From Diplolepis rosae (taxonomy: Eukaryota > Arthropoda > Insecta > Hymenoptera > Diplolepididae): a DNA stretch of 64,000 nucleotides. Made by a program: the position numbers and the translations under genes. The stretch lies in NCBI GenBank assembly GCA_030998225.1, contig JAPYXD010000555.1, positions 1,364,001-1,428,000 on the forward strand, read 5' to 3'. Under the pieces are notes generated by a model, which had not been told where the DNA came from, made no database searches, and saw nothing but the letters and a program-made list of their open reading frames with translations. Below, one piece after another: positions 43,640 through 55,096 of this stretch (position 1 is its first letter; each line of letters starts with the position of its first letter).

Positions 43640-43900
43640 CCTCAATTTTGATTGGATGTGGCTGGTTAACGAACTTGTCCTTACTTTTTCGGCTCCGATA
43701 AAGTGTGCCAAAGCACAATTCAATCTGATAATTCTATCGAGAGTTATGCCGCACACGACCTACAGATAGACAGACAGACAGACACTTTCGTAAAACCCGT
43801 TTTTCTGACTCAGGGGGTCTCAAAACGTAAAGATTTGATGAAATTTTCGAAAGTCATTTTTCACATAAAACCAATACCTTCTCATCCATGATGAGACTGT
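43640..43900 (+). repeat. Dispersed repeat family A, most complete copy
   Basis: Order: GGATGTGGCTGGTTAACGAA, TTTCGGCTCCGATAAAGTG, GATAATTCTATCGAGAGTTA, GACAGACAGACAGACACTTT, GACTCAGGGGGTCTCAAAAC, AAAGATTTGATGAAATTTTC, TTTTTCACATAAAACC. Use as reference for the other four copies. Confidence 0.8.
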
Positions 43901-44599
43901 AAAAAAATTTTTATTCGAATTAAAAAAATACTTGTCGATTATTTTGCTCTAGAGAATGCTAGAAAAAATTTTCGTCGATATTAAAATTTCAATTATAAAT
44001 TTGATATGGAATGACCCATACGTATAAGATGCTTGTCCCATAGTTGAGTATCTAAATATTAATCCTGAAAATCCATTTTCCTCCATGTTGAATAAAACAA
44101 ATTTTTCGAGTGTTTTTACACCAAAGATACGTAAAATACAGTGGTGAAGAACCTAAAGAATATAATGTTTGACAATATCTAGCGCTGAATACGCTTGTAT
44201 CGTATATTTTATACCAGTTGGTAGAGGAAGCCGATTATATTATAGTTCTTATTAGATTTTAGATGCGATATAAAGCTGATGTGAAATCCAACAGACGTGG
44301 AAAGTGTCTCTATTTAGACGATATACGTGCGAACGTGAGCAACATAAAAGACAGCGTGACGTATAGAGTAAAAGCCATAATAATATAATATAAAGAAAAA
44401 CCCTGAGAGCTCAGTCCTAGAAAAAAAGGAGTTTAGCTTTTCTGTAATAAATAAAAAGGAAGGAAAATCTATAAACGAATGATCCAGATATAAAAATAAG
44501 GTAGACAACTTTCTCAGCAGTCGATGTTTCTGTGAGAGATTTTGATGGGAATTTATTTAATCTTTTATTAACGTATACAAGAACAGTACTTTACTCTTT

Positions 44600-44718
44600 C
44601 TACTGATTATCAGTGAAATTTCACTGATTCAAATAGGTAAAAAGAGGTTACTGTGAATCAGTCAAATTTCACTGATTACTTCAGTGAAAATTAACTGATT
44701 CAGATTTAGAGAGTGTAT
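44600..44718. repeat. TCACTGA-rich repeat, copy 2 (inverted)
   Basis: Reverse complement of 24036-24170: CTGATTATCAGTGAAATTTC ... AAAGAGGTTACTGTGAATCA ... TTAACTGATTCAGATTTAGAG. Confidence 0.7.
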
Positions 44719-45795
44719 AATTTTAATTACCTATCAACTTCAAATAGTATTATGAATAATTTTTAATATGACAAATCGAAATTTGTGTCTTTTTATAAAA
44801 ACTAACACTCTAGCCTATTTTATTTCATCCGAATGTGAACAGTATTTGAAAAGCAAATTGCTGGCATTTCGAAGCGCAGTTGCATTAAACGAACTCTTCT
44901 AAATATCGACTTTGCGAACTACTATTTTTCCGCATTTTTCCACAATTGTCCATTTGCGACGAGCAAAAATATATAGCCTCTTTTGTATAAAGCGATAACA
45001 ATAGAATAAAATTAATTGTTAAATTTACTTGATAAAAGTAAAATGAATTGAAATTTTTATATTAAATGTCATTTTCAATCAAAGTGGAAATTGTATGAAA
45101 ATAAAAGATTAGTAGAATTTACAAAATATATCTCTGAGAAAAAACAATTCTTTCCATACAAGACTGAAAGTGTAAAGTATCTCATTTCATAAAATTTGGT
45201 TTTAATACTCGTTATATTATAATTCAATAACATGGGCTGTACAATGTAGGGAATAGCAGGGTTAATTTACTATACGAATTAGTAGATTCATCGACAATAG
45301 TTTTCATATTTAGTAATAAATTGCGCGTGATGATTTTCACAAGTCGAAATATGATTTCTGCAGTTAAGGGTGTGTGATACTTCGAAAATTAGCAAACTAT
45401 ATTGATTTTAGGTTTCTATACATGAATGGCTGGCATCTAAAAGAGGGTAACCCTTATTTTTTCCGAAAGTGACTTTTAAGCATTTCTGATTTGTCAAAAA
45501 AAATCCACTTCTAGAACCGTTTGAGGAAATAAAAGAGTCACTTTAATTTTTTTTTTATAAATGATCAAAGTTTACCATGGAGGTAACCCAAGTGCTAGAT
45601 TACAGCCAAAAGGGGGTAACCCCTCATTGAATCTTATGGAAACTCGAAATCGTTCATTCTTTTTCCGACGTTCTTAGCGAAAATATTACATTGAGTCGTC
45701 ATTTATTTATGTTGTGTTGAAGCTTATTATGGTATAGTGGAGTTTTATATGGACCGATATTATCGAAACCGCGTTGTATGTGCGTCATTTGCGCG
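44719..45795. other. No gene recognised
   Basis: AT-rich. 45365-45640 repeats the word GGGTAACCC (45446, 45607 region) and begins TTAAGGGTGTGTGATAC, which resembles the TTAA-GGG elements, but no partner end was found. Confidence 0.4.
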
Positions 45796-45797
45796 TA

Positions 45798-45985
45798 CAC
45801 GGAAAAAATATTTTAGTAAAGATTATAGAACTGTTTAAGAGTTGGGGATACAGGCATTTACGGAACAAAGTTCGGCATTTTATATTGAAAAGTTCTATAA
45901 ATTTTGCAGAACTCTGTTCCGTAAATGCCTGTATCCCCAACTCTTAAACAGTTCTATAATCTTTACTAAACTATTTATTTCCGTG
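45798..45985. mobile_element. 188-bp hairpin MITE, TA TSD, CACGGAAAA ends
   Basis: TA at 45796-45797 and 45986-45987. The arms (CACGGAAAAAATATTTTAGT ... GAGTTGGGGATACAGGCATT ... ACGGAACA) are inverted over about 80 bp almost without mismatch around a 30-base loop. The TA target and size suit a Tc1/mariner-type MITE. As RNA it would be a long perfect hairpin. Confidence 0.85.
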
Positions 45986-46439
45986 TAAAAAATTGTTCCA
46001 TGAGGTGAGTGCCACTCAAATTCTTGCTTGTATAGATATTTTTACGGTTAGTAATGTTTCTTGCATGCATTCGAAATGTTCAGCATGGTTTTCCGAACAT
46101 TTTGGTAAGAGTTTCATCTCTGCACAGTAAAATTTGGCAAAGAAAAATGCGATCGGGAGAAAAGTGCCGCGAGCTGCGTCGAATCGGTGAAGAGTACGAG
46201 ACCTCAAAAGGCAAGCGCGTATACGCCAAGACTCAACCTGAGTCTACGGTCATTTTTATTACTCTGTAGTTGTCATATTTTTTTACGAAAAAGTTGAAAT
46301 AGTATGTGATATATTTCACGAAATTTTCTTGATTTGCTTAATTGACATATATTTTCGAAAAATGCAATTAGACATCAATCCGTAACCCTAAAATCGTGAC
46401 ATTTTTTATAAGGTTTTTTTATCATTTCTAAGTTTGGAT

Positions 46440-46690
46440 TTGTAAGTTTTCGAATTTCAGAATTAAAAATTACAAAATTATGAGTTTGCAAGTACTCAAT
46501 TTCAAATTTTTAAATTTCAAAATTTTGAATTTGCAATTACTCAATTTTCTCTCACAACAATTTTGAAATTGGAAGTTTGCTAATTTACAAATTTGACTCG
46601 AGAAGATTCCGAAAAATTCAGAGAATTTTACAATAAAAAAAGTCGAAGGTTTTAAATTCAAAAATCAAACAATTCAAAATTCTAGTTTTG
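46440..46690. repeat. AATTTCAAATTT low-complexity repeat
   Basis: Words of the type TTTGAATTTGCAA, TTCAAATTTTTAAATTTC and GAAATTGGAAGTTTGC recur. The minus-strand frame across it (46661-46470) simply repeats KL/NCKFK-type residues and is not credited as a gene. Confidence 0.55.
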
Positions 46691-46869
46691 CAAATACTTG
46701 ATTTATATTGTTATATTTAATCTTATACATAAATTTCATGTTTCTAGCACAAGTTCATAATTTCGGAAAAAAATCGCTTTATTAAATCAAATTTTTTTTA
46801 TTCTCATCAGTTTAAATTTATGGTTAATATATTTACAGAGTTTTTTCTCGAATTAGGATGAATCGAATG

Positions 46870-47844
46870 AGCTCTGCCGTCCAAAGTAAAAGAACCGTGA
46901 ACTAGCACTTTAGACGAAAATGAATTTTTTATATCATTAGAATCATGAAGAAATTATGCATTTAACTGGGCTTGAAATTTTGAAAAAAATGCATTAGTCT
47001 TTTTCTTACCAGTAATGCAAAGAACGAATATACCAACTGAATTAAAAATCGTATTCGAGAAAAAAGCGTCTTCGTGACGTGAGCCACTTTACAAAAATGG
47101 AAAACCTTATGCAATTAGCGTTTTCCAAAAAAAGATAGACGCTCGAGAAACAAATGAATGTGCCGATCAGATGATTCTGCAACAATGTGTTTTTCGCAGG
47201 CAAACGAATATTAACTGACTTTTTGAAAATAACTGTAAACATTAATAAGGATATGTATTCAAATATGTTGGAAGGTCTATTCTTAAATTTATAATATTCC
47301 TTAAAACTCATGAAATTTTGTGAACAGAAACAGATTTTGAAACAACGCCGAAATCAGCAATACGTAAAAGAAATTTCAATTTTACATTAAACTCATCAAC
47401 TTTTACTATTTTCATATTGTTTCAAACACAGTTTCTACGTATCCGTACTTTAATTTTTGAATTTCCTTCTGAAATAATACTTAAAAAGCTAAAAAAATAC
47501 ATTTGAAGGCTAGAGCGGAAAGCCAGTTAACCTTTTTCGTAGACAGTATTAGAGGCAGTTTTTGGGCGTCGTTCCTAGGAAAAAAAATGCTAAGTGACAT
47601 TAATGCCGCTTTTTTACCAAGTATTTTCAAGATACGAAAACTGTTAACTGTATTTTTGAATAGTTAAAATTAAAATTTTTTTCTTCTTCCACTTTTAAAT
47701 TGCCCCTACATTTACCAAGCGCCGATTAAAAATTGAGCAGAACCTGATAAGATTCCACGTTTGTTGATAAAAAAAATTTTTGACCTTTTTCTAAGTTTCA
47801 ATCGAAATGCAGTTAACGGTTCTTTTACCTTGGACGGCAGAGCT
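46870..47844. mobile_element. 975-bp element with AGCTCTGCCGTCCA inverted ends
   Basis: AGCTCTGCCGTCCAAAGTAA AAGAACCGTGAACT at the left is answered by AGTTAACGGTTCTTTTACC TTGGACGGCAGAGCT inverted at the right, about 35 bp. The inside is non-coding. No TSD is obvious, so the superfamily is unknown. Confidence 0.7.
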
Positions 47845-48729
47845 TTATTGGTATTGCATTTTATCAAACAGCAATAAACCTTGGATCATCTACAATACTC
47901 AGAAGAAATACAAATAATACAAAAACAATATTATAACTTTCTAAAATTTGCTAATATTCCTCAGTTTAAGATTGATTATTTTTCTTGCATTATGTAAAAT
48001 AAATGCATTTAAATAATAATATAGTTACAATAAATAATGGAGATGTAATGTGAAAACGTATGACTTTCAGCAAATATGATAAGTAAACATTAAAAGAAAT
48101 TATACATTGACGTATAAGAGTCAAAAGACTTACATCAGTTTCTCGGTAACACGTGCAATTCTCATAAATTTCTGATGGGTTTGGAAAATTCTTGAAAGCC
48201 GAGAGCGCATGAAAATATTAATAGAGTTGAAAGAATTCAAGGACGTAATACTAGTTCCAGGAACAACTTTTATAGGGAACACTGGATTATTGGACATAAA
48301 TTGATTTTTTCAAACTACCCTAGTGTCAGCGGAAAATTTCCCAAGTGCTATTATAATAATAATAATTCGTAAAGCTTAATTTTAAAATGAAATTTGATTA
48401 TAGAAATATTGTGTATTTTCACTACCAAAAGTATCTCTTTCATTTTAATAATGATCCCTCATTTTTCGCTGATATTTTAATGAACTTTCTATTTGAATCC
48501 CGATACATAGAATTTTGTGGAAATACTCTCTGGAGCCCATAATAGCGAAATTTTGCCTAGAAGGTACAACCTTCTTAGGATTTAACGAGGACTCACAAAT
48601 TGACATCCTTTCATTACAAATTCCCATCTCGTTTTACATTTGAAAGGAGTGTCTCCTCTTACCACAATGTCCTATTTATCTTCTGCTGAGAAGAGATCGA
48701 TTTGTAACTGTCTCACGATTGGAACTTAC

Positions 48730-48960
48730 CCTTGCAAAATACGTTCTTCGCTAGCAGCTCAGTAAAGGTGTGTTGATCCTGTTTTCTTTTCACGACAATG
48801 AAGAACTTGAGTGCCAATGGAAAACGCTCGAAGAAAGAGGATCTTAGTGAGAGTAAGGTATTGTCGTGTACTTGTGTACGTGAACTAAAAGGTGCAATTC
48901 CTCGAAACACTTGAGTTCAAGGATAGGAACACTTGCGCTTTACCCGTACGACTTTAATTT
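48730..48960 (-). other. Candidate non-coding first exon of the minus-strand gene
   Basis: A consensus donor (CAAGG/GTAAGT on the minus strand) ends this segment at 48730. Composition rises above the AT-rich background from about 48640 to 49000. No open frame looks coding. It could splice to the acceptor at 31594, giving a 17-kb intron. The transcription start is not visible, so the upstream limit is arbitrary. Confidence 0.3.
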
Positions 48961-49935
48961 AACACTCGGCGAACTTGCGATTCAAAGCAATTGATTGTCG
49001 ATAGTTCCCACGGTAGCTAAGAGAAAACCGCTCTTACCATTACCATTTAATGGAATCGATCTGTACTGGAGGAGGTACTTCCTCAATTAGAAGCGTTGAT
49101 ACACTCGATCCACTTCGATTAGCCTTGTTACCGATCTTCCGAAGATTCGATTACACGCTATTTCGATTCAAGGTGTTTTCCAATCACAAAAGACAGACCA
49201 ACCACCAGTTCTTACTAATTTATATTTTAATTGTCGTGCGATAACGACCATTTGATTTATCGATTTTTCCATCTGTCCTCATTCTCTCGACACATTACCG
49301 GTCGCACAATAACAGTTTTATAATTATTTTCGAGTTAGCATTCCTATTACTGCAACAACAATAACTCTCTTTTATTTATTCGAAACACCATTTCCACGCA
49401 ATCTCTTTTCCTACATATTCAATTAAGCATTACTATCGCACACACGCACATCCACACACAAACACACAGCTTCCACTTAATTCATAATGTGTCGTGTCAG
49501 GATTATTATTATCGCCGCCACCTATAAATGCTCGATCTTGATCCATTTCTATCGAGTAACTTGAAATTTATAATTTTTCATCCTTCAATGATCATGATTG
49601 TCACTCACTACACTATAAATCATCATACATGAATATCGTTCCGGGACTCTTTTTCTTCGATGACATTGACCCTTGGCACTGTTTCCCCAGAGTTTCAGAG
49701 GATCCGAAGCACTTTTTGATGCTTTCCTTTTCATCGTTGCATTATTGCGTCAACATTTAAGTTATTGAAAATGAAAAAGCTTCTAAAAAATTTTCTTCTA
49801 TAAGAACTTATCTATTCTGTTGATTTTTCTTTTTTTCCTTTTTTAAATAAAAATGTATAAAAATAACCTATAGACACTTGTGCAAGTAGTTAAATGAAAA
49901 AAATAAGGCCTGTTTTGAATGCAGGGATGAATTTG
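48961..49935. other. Possible upstream regulatory region, no gene recognised
   Basis: Unique-looking sequence with a CA-rich run at 49438-49470 (CACACACGCACATCCACACA). No exon is supported. Confidence 0.35.
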
Positions 49936-49939
49936 TCTG

Positions 49940-50150
49940 GAATGTGAAGCCTCGGTTGGAAAGATGCGCGCGCGAAACCACCACGAGTGATGCTGAGCTC
50001 GGACTGAAGTTTCCGCCGCGGCGCTAGCGTCGCAACGACAGAGGGCTAAACCAAGACCAAGTACTACCCCTCTAACCCTTGAAAATTTACCCCAATAGCT
50101 GCCACTACCACTGCTACCCTCGAACCTCGAGCCTCGAACCTCGACCATCA
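49940..50150. promoter_or_regulatory. CpG-rich block, possible promoter
   Basis: GC-rich with many CpGs (GCGCGCGCG, GCCGCGGCGCTAGCGTCGCAACG) in an AT-rich region. TTCAGTC on the minus strand near 50009 is initiator-like. 50117-50147 is a short tandem repeat of CCTCGAACCT/CGAGCCTCGAA. The 102-codon minus-strand frame across it reflects base composition only. It may be the promoter of the minus-strand gene. Confidence 0.3.
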
Positions 50151-51341
50151 CCCAGCAACGCGTTTTTAAGCCACTTCACTTCTCCAATCCGTTCTTTACT
50201 TTATATCAAATTCATCAAAATAAATTCTTCACTTTCTTATTTATTCCCACCAAACGGCACTGATAATTAGTGATGAGATTTATATCTTAGATCGGAACAG
50301 TCACGGAAGTAGAAAGATCTGTTTATTCTCTATTATCAGGCAGAAAATTCTATATTCAATTAATTTGTTAATTAAATATTCTACATGGTATCATACATCA
50401 GTGGAATTTAACATTTCGTGTCGATTCACACATTTTATTATTCCAAGTAGAATAAAACGTCCACTTCCATTTTCACGTGACACTCCATATTTATTTTCAA
50501 GTTACATATCGTATTCTATGGTAATGATAAATTTACATGTATGTATTTTATGGAAAAAGCGAACCATGAATAAATGTGTAATATGCACAGAAAGTTGAAA
50601 TAAGATTTGCAGAAAAGTGTTGCAAGTAAGTATCACCAGTCCTATAAAATAAATTTACCTGTGTCAAATTGATCTCAAGGTAATTAAAATTAATACATAT
50701 GTGAAATGGTATAAAGTTCAACTCGGATAATTTTCCTTCCGACAAGTTATCACTTCCTTTTATACGAACTTTTACGCACACCAAAATCTATCCCCACCTG
50801 TATATTTTATAAATAGTTTATTGTCTGCTTCATGAGGTAGTAAAGTTATCGTCAGCGGAGGACACTTCTGATAAGCTTACACTTTCTCGAATTTCTTGCC
50901 CTCCAGCCCTGAAGTTGAAAACTTATCGGCACTGGACTGAAAATTAGGCTTCCCAAAGAAGAGTTCAAAGGATTTTTTGTACTTACAGAATATATTTGAA
51001 AAAAAGGCCCTTCATAAAGTATTTTTAAAAGAATTCTGAATAAATCGGTATTCAAATGAAGATGTTGGAAAAATATCGAAATGCATGACGAATAGAGCAA
51101 ATATTTAATTTGTTAAATATAACAAAATATAAAAATTTTACCAAATGAAGACAATTTCCGCGTTTGAGTATACAATACGGATTTATAATCTCCAATTTAT
51201 AAAACCTTACTAAAACAGTCCTAGACATTTGATCTTGTAGGGATTTTCTGTGCGACATATATATCAAAGATAGAGCGGAAAAAAATTTAACAAGGCGATC
51301 AAGCAAATGAAGAATAATACCAATTTCAAAGAAGTAATATG
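50151..51341. other. No gene recognised
   Basis: AT-rich. Short frames on both strands lack motifs or splice context. Confidence 0.5.
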
Positions 51342-51343
51342 TA

Positions 51344-51772
51344 CATCGAAAAAAATCTCTTCCGAATTTCGCAAAAATCTGAATTTACTAAAATCGCAAC
51401 ACATTCGTTTTACTTCTATTGCACAAATTTAAGCGAATTTCGTATGGACATTAGTATGCCAAAATAGCAAAGTCGATATACAAAGAAAGCACACCACTCT
51501 GCTTGCGAAAAACGCACGGCACCCGTACTCTCTCGGTATAGCTAAGTCGGTTTGACAATGTATTGCAATAGACTGAAGTTGTCGAGTCTAATGTATTGCA
51601 ATACATTGTCAAACCAACTTGGCCATACCGAGAGAGTACGGGTGCCGTGCGTTTTTCGCAAGCAGAATGGTGTACTTTCTTCGTATTCTTTTATTCCAAT
51701 ATCACATAAAAAGTCGTTTACAAACATTGTAACGGCACCTCATACGAAATGCGTAAGAGATTTTTTTCGGTG
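51344..51772. mobile_element. 429-bp foldback MITE, TA TSD
   Basis: TA at 51342-51343 and 51773-51774. The ends CATCGAAAAAAATCTCTT / AAGAGATTTTTTTCGGTG continue into arms of about 200 bp. The inner parts are the best conserved (CTTGCGAAAAACGCACGGCA, CCGTACTCTCTCGGTAT, TTGACAATGTATTGCAATA) around a loop near 51572-51590. No coding capacity. Confidence 0.85.
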
Positions 51773-52262
51773 TACAAATCATATAAAAACTCTAGTCAAA
51801 TTGTATGAACTGTTTAGGTTAAGAAGCTTATTTAACACAGTTGCTGAATAACAGAAATTATTATTTTCTACAAATTGTATATGCTTCTAATATCGTAGAA
51901 TTAAGTAAATCCCTGCAAATTTATGTGTTGATGTATTCACAATGACAGCTAAAGTTCAAGTGCAGTCTTTAAAGTGTAAATTATTGTAATTTAAAAGTAC
52001 TAAGGTAAGTAAACGTATGATTTTTAAAAATAAAACTCAAATTCAAAAGCAGGCTCATGTAGTTCTAGCTCCGTTCTGGCTCTAGCTCAGTTTCTTCACG
52101 ACATTCTGCGAAAACTATAGTAAGGTTATCTATATTGTTCTTTTTGTTATTTCCGCTGACCGGTGTGATCTCCTAATACGTGAGTTAAGGCCTTCTCTTA
52201 TTTCAATATTCTGTTGTGTTAATTAATAATATCATATCAATTATTAAGTAAATTGATAAACG

Positions 52263-52332
52263 ATGGCCGATTCGTTTGTACGCAACATCCTGCAACAATG
52301 GAAATTAAATAAATACATTCCAGCATTTGAAG
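52263..52332 (+). CDS. First coding exon of an unidentified gene, SAM-domain-like start
   Basis: ATG at 52263 in a good context (AAACGATGG) with an in-frame TAA two codons upstream. It reads MADSFVRNILQQWKLNKYIP then AFE and ends in phase 1 at the weak donor GTTAGA (52333). The W-x-L-x-x-Y-x-x-x-F spacing matches the first helices of SAM domains, often placed at the N-terminus of insect proteins. The rest of the domain would follow in the next exon, which I cannot find before 64000. The gene may extend beyond the window or be a dead fragment. Confidence 0.4.
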
Positions 52333-52823
52333 GTTAGATTTGCATAGTTTTTCATTTTCATGTCTTTTTATGTAATGCAACTTTATACTGGTTATAAAGA
52401 TTTCAAGCACGGAAAAATTAAGTCATCTTTTTCTTTGATTATATTTCGTAAATATGTATCGTGTTGCATAACCTACAAATGACTCAAAATTATTTGATGT
52501 TTTTTCATGTACATATGTTTATAACCGCAGTAGCTATACTTTCTGATTATCCTTCTACTATAATTGTAAAATCTCAGTTTTAGCCATAAACAGTACCTTT
52601 CTCGGCGCTGAAGTATCGCTAGAATAGTTAAAGTGGTTACGAATATTCACTTTGGCTGATTCCAAGACATTCATTCATTCACTAGTTTGTTATTAACAGC
52701 TAAACGTTTAACTTTTACAAAGATTAACTTTGCTGTCACAACTATACTTTTTTTCCGTGTAGTGTCAATTAAAAAAAATGGTAAACATATGTACATCCGG
52801 GCAATAGCTTTAAAAATTTTATG

Positions 52824-53322
52824 CACTGCTAGAAATTTCTACCGTAATTCCTCGAAACACGTGACTCGAGTTTTATTCAGTTACAGTTTCGTAAAATCAG
52901 GGTAGAATTTCAAAAAATTCAGTTACTTTTAAGTAAATTTAAGAAACAATTTCTTAATTTCAGGTACAAAGTGTTGAATATTCCGATACTTGTATCTGGA
53001 AATTCTGATACTTGTAACAGGAATAATTTAACGTTTTGGGTAACTGAAGTTTTATGCAGTTACATGTATAAGTGAACATTTTGTTACATTTTCGTAATTT
53101 TATGATAAATTTTATAAAAATTCTGTCACAGTTTGGTAGTTTTAAGATACATTTTATAAAAATTCACTTGAATTTCATAATATTAAGACAAATTTCAGAA
53201 AATTCAGTACACTTTTAGCAATTTTAAGATACCTTTACTCAAAAACATCATAAATATTGTCAAATTTTACGTTACGTTTGTAACATAAAAATTTTGTGAA
53301 TTTCCGAAAATTTCTAACAATG
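52824..53322 (+). mobile_element. 499-bp MITE, copy 1
   Basis: The ends are CACTGCTAGAAATTTC and GAAAATTTCTAACAATG; TA follows at 53323. Inside are AACTGAAGTTTTATGCAGTTACATGTA, split here as AACTGAAGTTTTATGC and AGTTACATGTA, and many TTTAAGATA words. The copy at 63083-63581 has exactly the same length in opposite orientation. Confidence 0.8.
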
Positions 53323-54175
53323 TATGTATTAGACAATTTGTCAACTGAGATATGTTCTATTGTACTGAATTAACATTTTTTTTAAATTGACACTACTAGA
53401 TAGAAAGCTCCATCTTTGAGAAAGAATTGGTTGACGAAAATATTTGAAAACAATTTTTAAAGAACAAAGTTGTATTTGATTCCCGAAAATATAACTGGTT
53501 TAATTCAGTACATTCGGTATAACTTGGTTCTCCTAAGTTCTCACTTGTCTATCGTCGTAACTTTGTAGATTCGAATTCTCCTGAATTTATATCTTAATAT
53601 TTGGGTAACGAAACCATATTACAACTGACAAGTCAAGTTTACTTAGTATAAAATCTGAATTGTTCTTTTAACAATCCTAGTCAAAGAAATTATGGTTGTT
53701 GAAAAATACTCGTTTTCACTTAAACGAATAACTTTATTAACAAAAATAAAGAATTTTTGAATGCATTGTACAATCTTAAAGCTTCAAGCTTTTTAAAGAT
53801 TCTACTTTCGACCGCATAAGTTGAACTTTAACTCCACGTAACTTTATTTCTATGGAGTTTAACTTAAAATTGAACTTCATAGTCTTATAATACTTTTGAA
53901 GCTGTTACTCACAAGTTCATGATTGGCGATAAAAAACCCAATAAGAGTTGCTATGTGTTCGATTTTTTATAAAATCATTAATTTCAATCTATAAATTACA
54001 AAACACAATTTTTCGGTAATTTTACACTCTGGTCCTTTTTGTATGTCTTTAAGTGTATTATATAATTTGTAAATGACATATATAAAAAGAAACCAATACC
54101 ATGTGATGAAATTTCAAAAATATCCCGGCCTTCAGCTGGCAAATTTTCATACAAGTACATACTTTACCTTTGATA
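53323..54175. other. No gene recognised
   Basis: AT-rich between the 499-bp MITE and the mariner. Nothing supported. Confidence 0.5.
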
Positions 54176-54177
54176 TA

Positions 54178-55094
54178 CGAGGTCTGTCCGGAAAGTATCG
54201 GGCCTACCTTTATATCTCCGCGCCACAGTGTTCGAGCGACCTCTGCGGGTCATGAACGTCAACAGTAAAGCTTCATGAACCTATCCCCCTATCCGTTGCT
54301 TGCTGACATCTACCGGACGTATAGTTCATGCGCAGCGTGTCTTTGTTTACAAAACTATTTTTGAGTTCGGCGGATTTTGTGATTGTTAAACATGACTGAA
54401 AAACAAGATCAACGAATTTGCATCAAATTTTGTTTTCAACTCGGAAAAACGAGTTCGGAAACTATTGAGATGATGCAGAAGGCCTTTAGGAATGAGTGTA
54501 TGAGCAAAACACGAATAAAAGAGTGGTATAATCGTTTGAAAGGAGGCCGCACTTCTGTTGATAGTGATTCTCGTTCTGGCCGACCTTCGACAACAAAAAC
54601 ATTGGATAATATTGAGCGGGTGCGACTTGCGATTGAAGGTGATCGTCGATTAACTGTTCGTGAACTAGAAAATGATCTCGGAATACCTAAAACTACTGTT
54701 TGGGAATTTTTCAACAAGATTTTAGAAATGACTCGCGCGTGTGCGGTGAATGGCTTCTTCACCACGATAATGTGCCAGCGCATTCATCGAATCTTGTGCA
54801 GCAGTTTCTGAGTAAACACAGTATCGCATTGCTTTGACAACCTCCGTACAGTCCCGACGTAGCCCCCTGTGTCTTTTGGCTGTTTCCAAAACTCAAAGAA
54901 CCATTCAAAGGACAGCGATTCGACTCATCCCTAAAAGTGAGTTCCAGGACTGTTTCGAGAAGTGGAAACATCGCTGGAACCGTGCTATTTAATCAATTGG
55001 GGATTACTTTGAAGGATGCCACCCGCCCGATGATGAAGAATAACGCCAGCGCGGAGATATAAAGGTAGGCCCGATACTTCTCGGACAAACCTCG
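54178..55094 (+). mobile_element. Internally deleted mariner transposon (917 bp)
   Basis: TA at 54176-54177 and 55095-55096 flanks inverted repeats of about 46 bp: CGAGGTCTGTCCGGAAAGTA ... TATATCTCCGCG and the reverse complement with few differences. Full mariners are about 1.3 kb, so roughly 400 bp is missing inside the transposase. The good terminal repeats mean it could still be moved by a related transposase. Confidence 0.93.
54392..55041 (+). pseudogene. mariner transposase remnant
   Basis: From ATG 54392 the frame encodes the N-terminal DNA-binding part: EQR-like start MTEKQDQRICIKFCFQLGK, then WYNRLKGGRTSVDSDSRSGR and RELENDLGIPKTTVWEF. After KILEMTRACA (about 54745) an internal deletion removes the segment with the first catalytic Asp, and the frame shifts. 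The C-terminal part resumes as EWLLHHDNVPAHSSNLVQQF and, past an in-frame TGA at about 54836, QPPYSPDVAPCVFWLFPKLK. The second and third Asp of the DD34D triad are therefore present. It is broken by the deletion, frameshift and stop. Confidence 0.9.
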
Positions 55095-55096
55095 TA

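Noticed and set aside
46470..46661. 63-codon minus-strand frame with repeating KLxNCKFK-like residues
   Set aside because: Direct product of the AATTTCAAATTT low-complexity repeat.
49843..50151. 102-codon minus-strand frame in the CpG-rich block
   Set aside because: Composition-driven; the C-terminal part runs through AT-rich low-complexity DNA, and no family was recognised.
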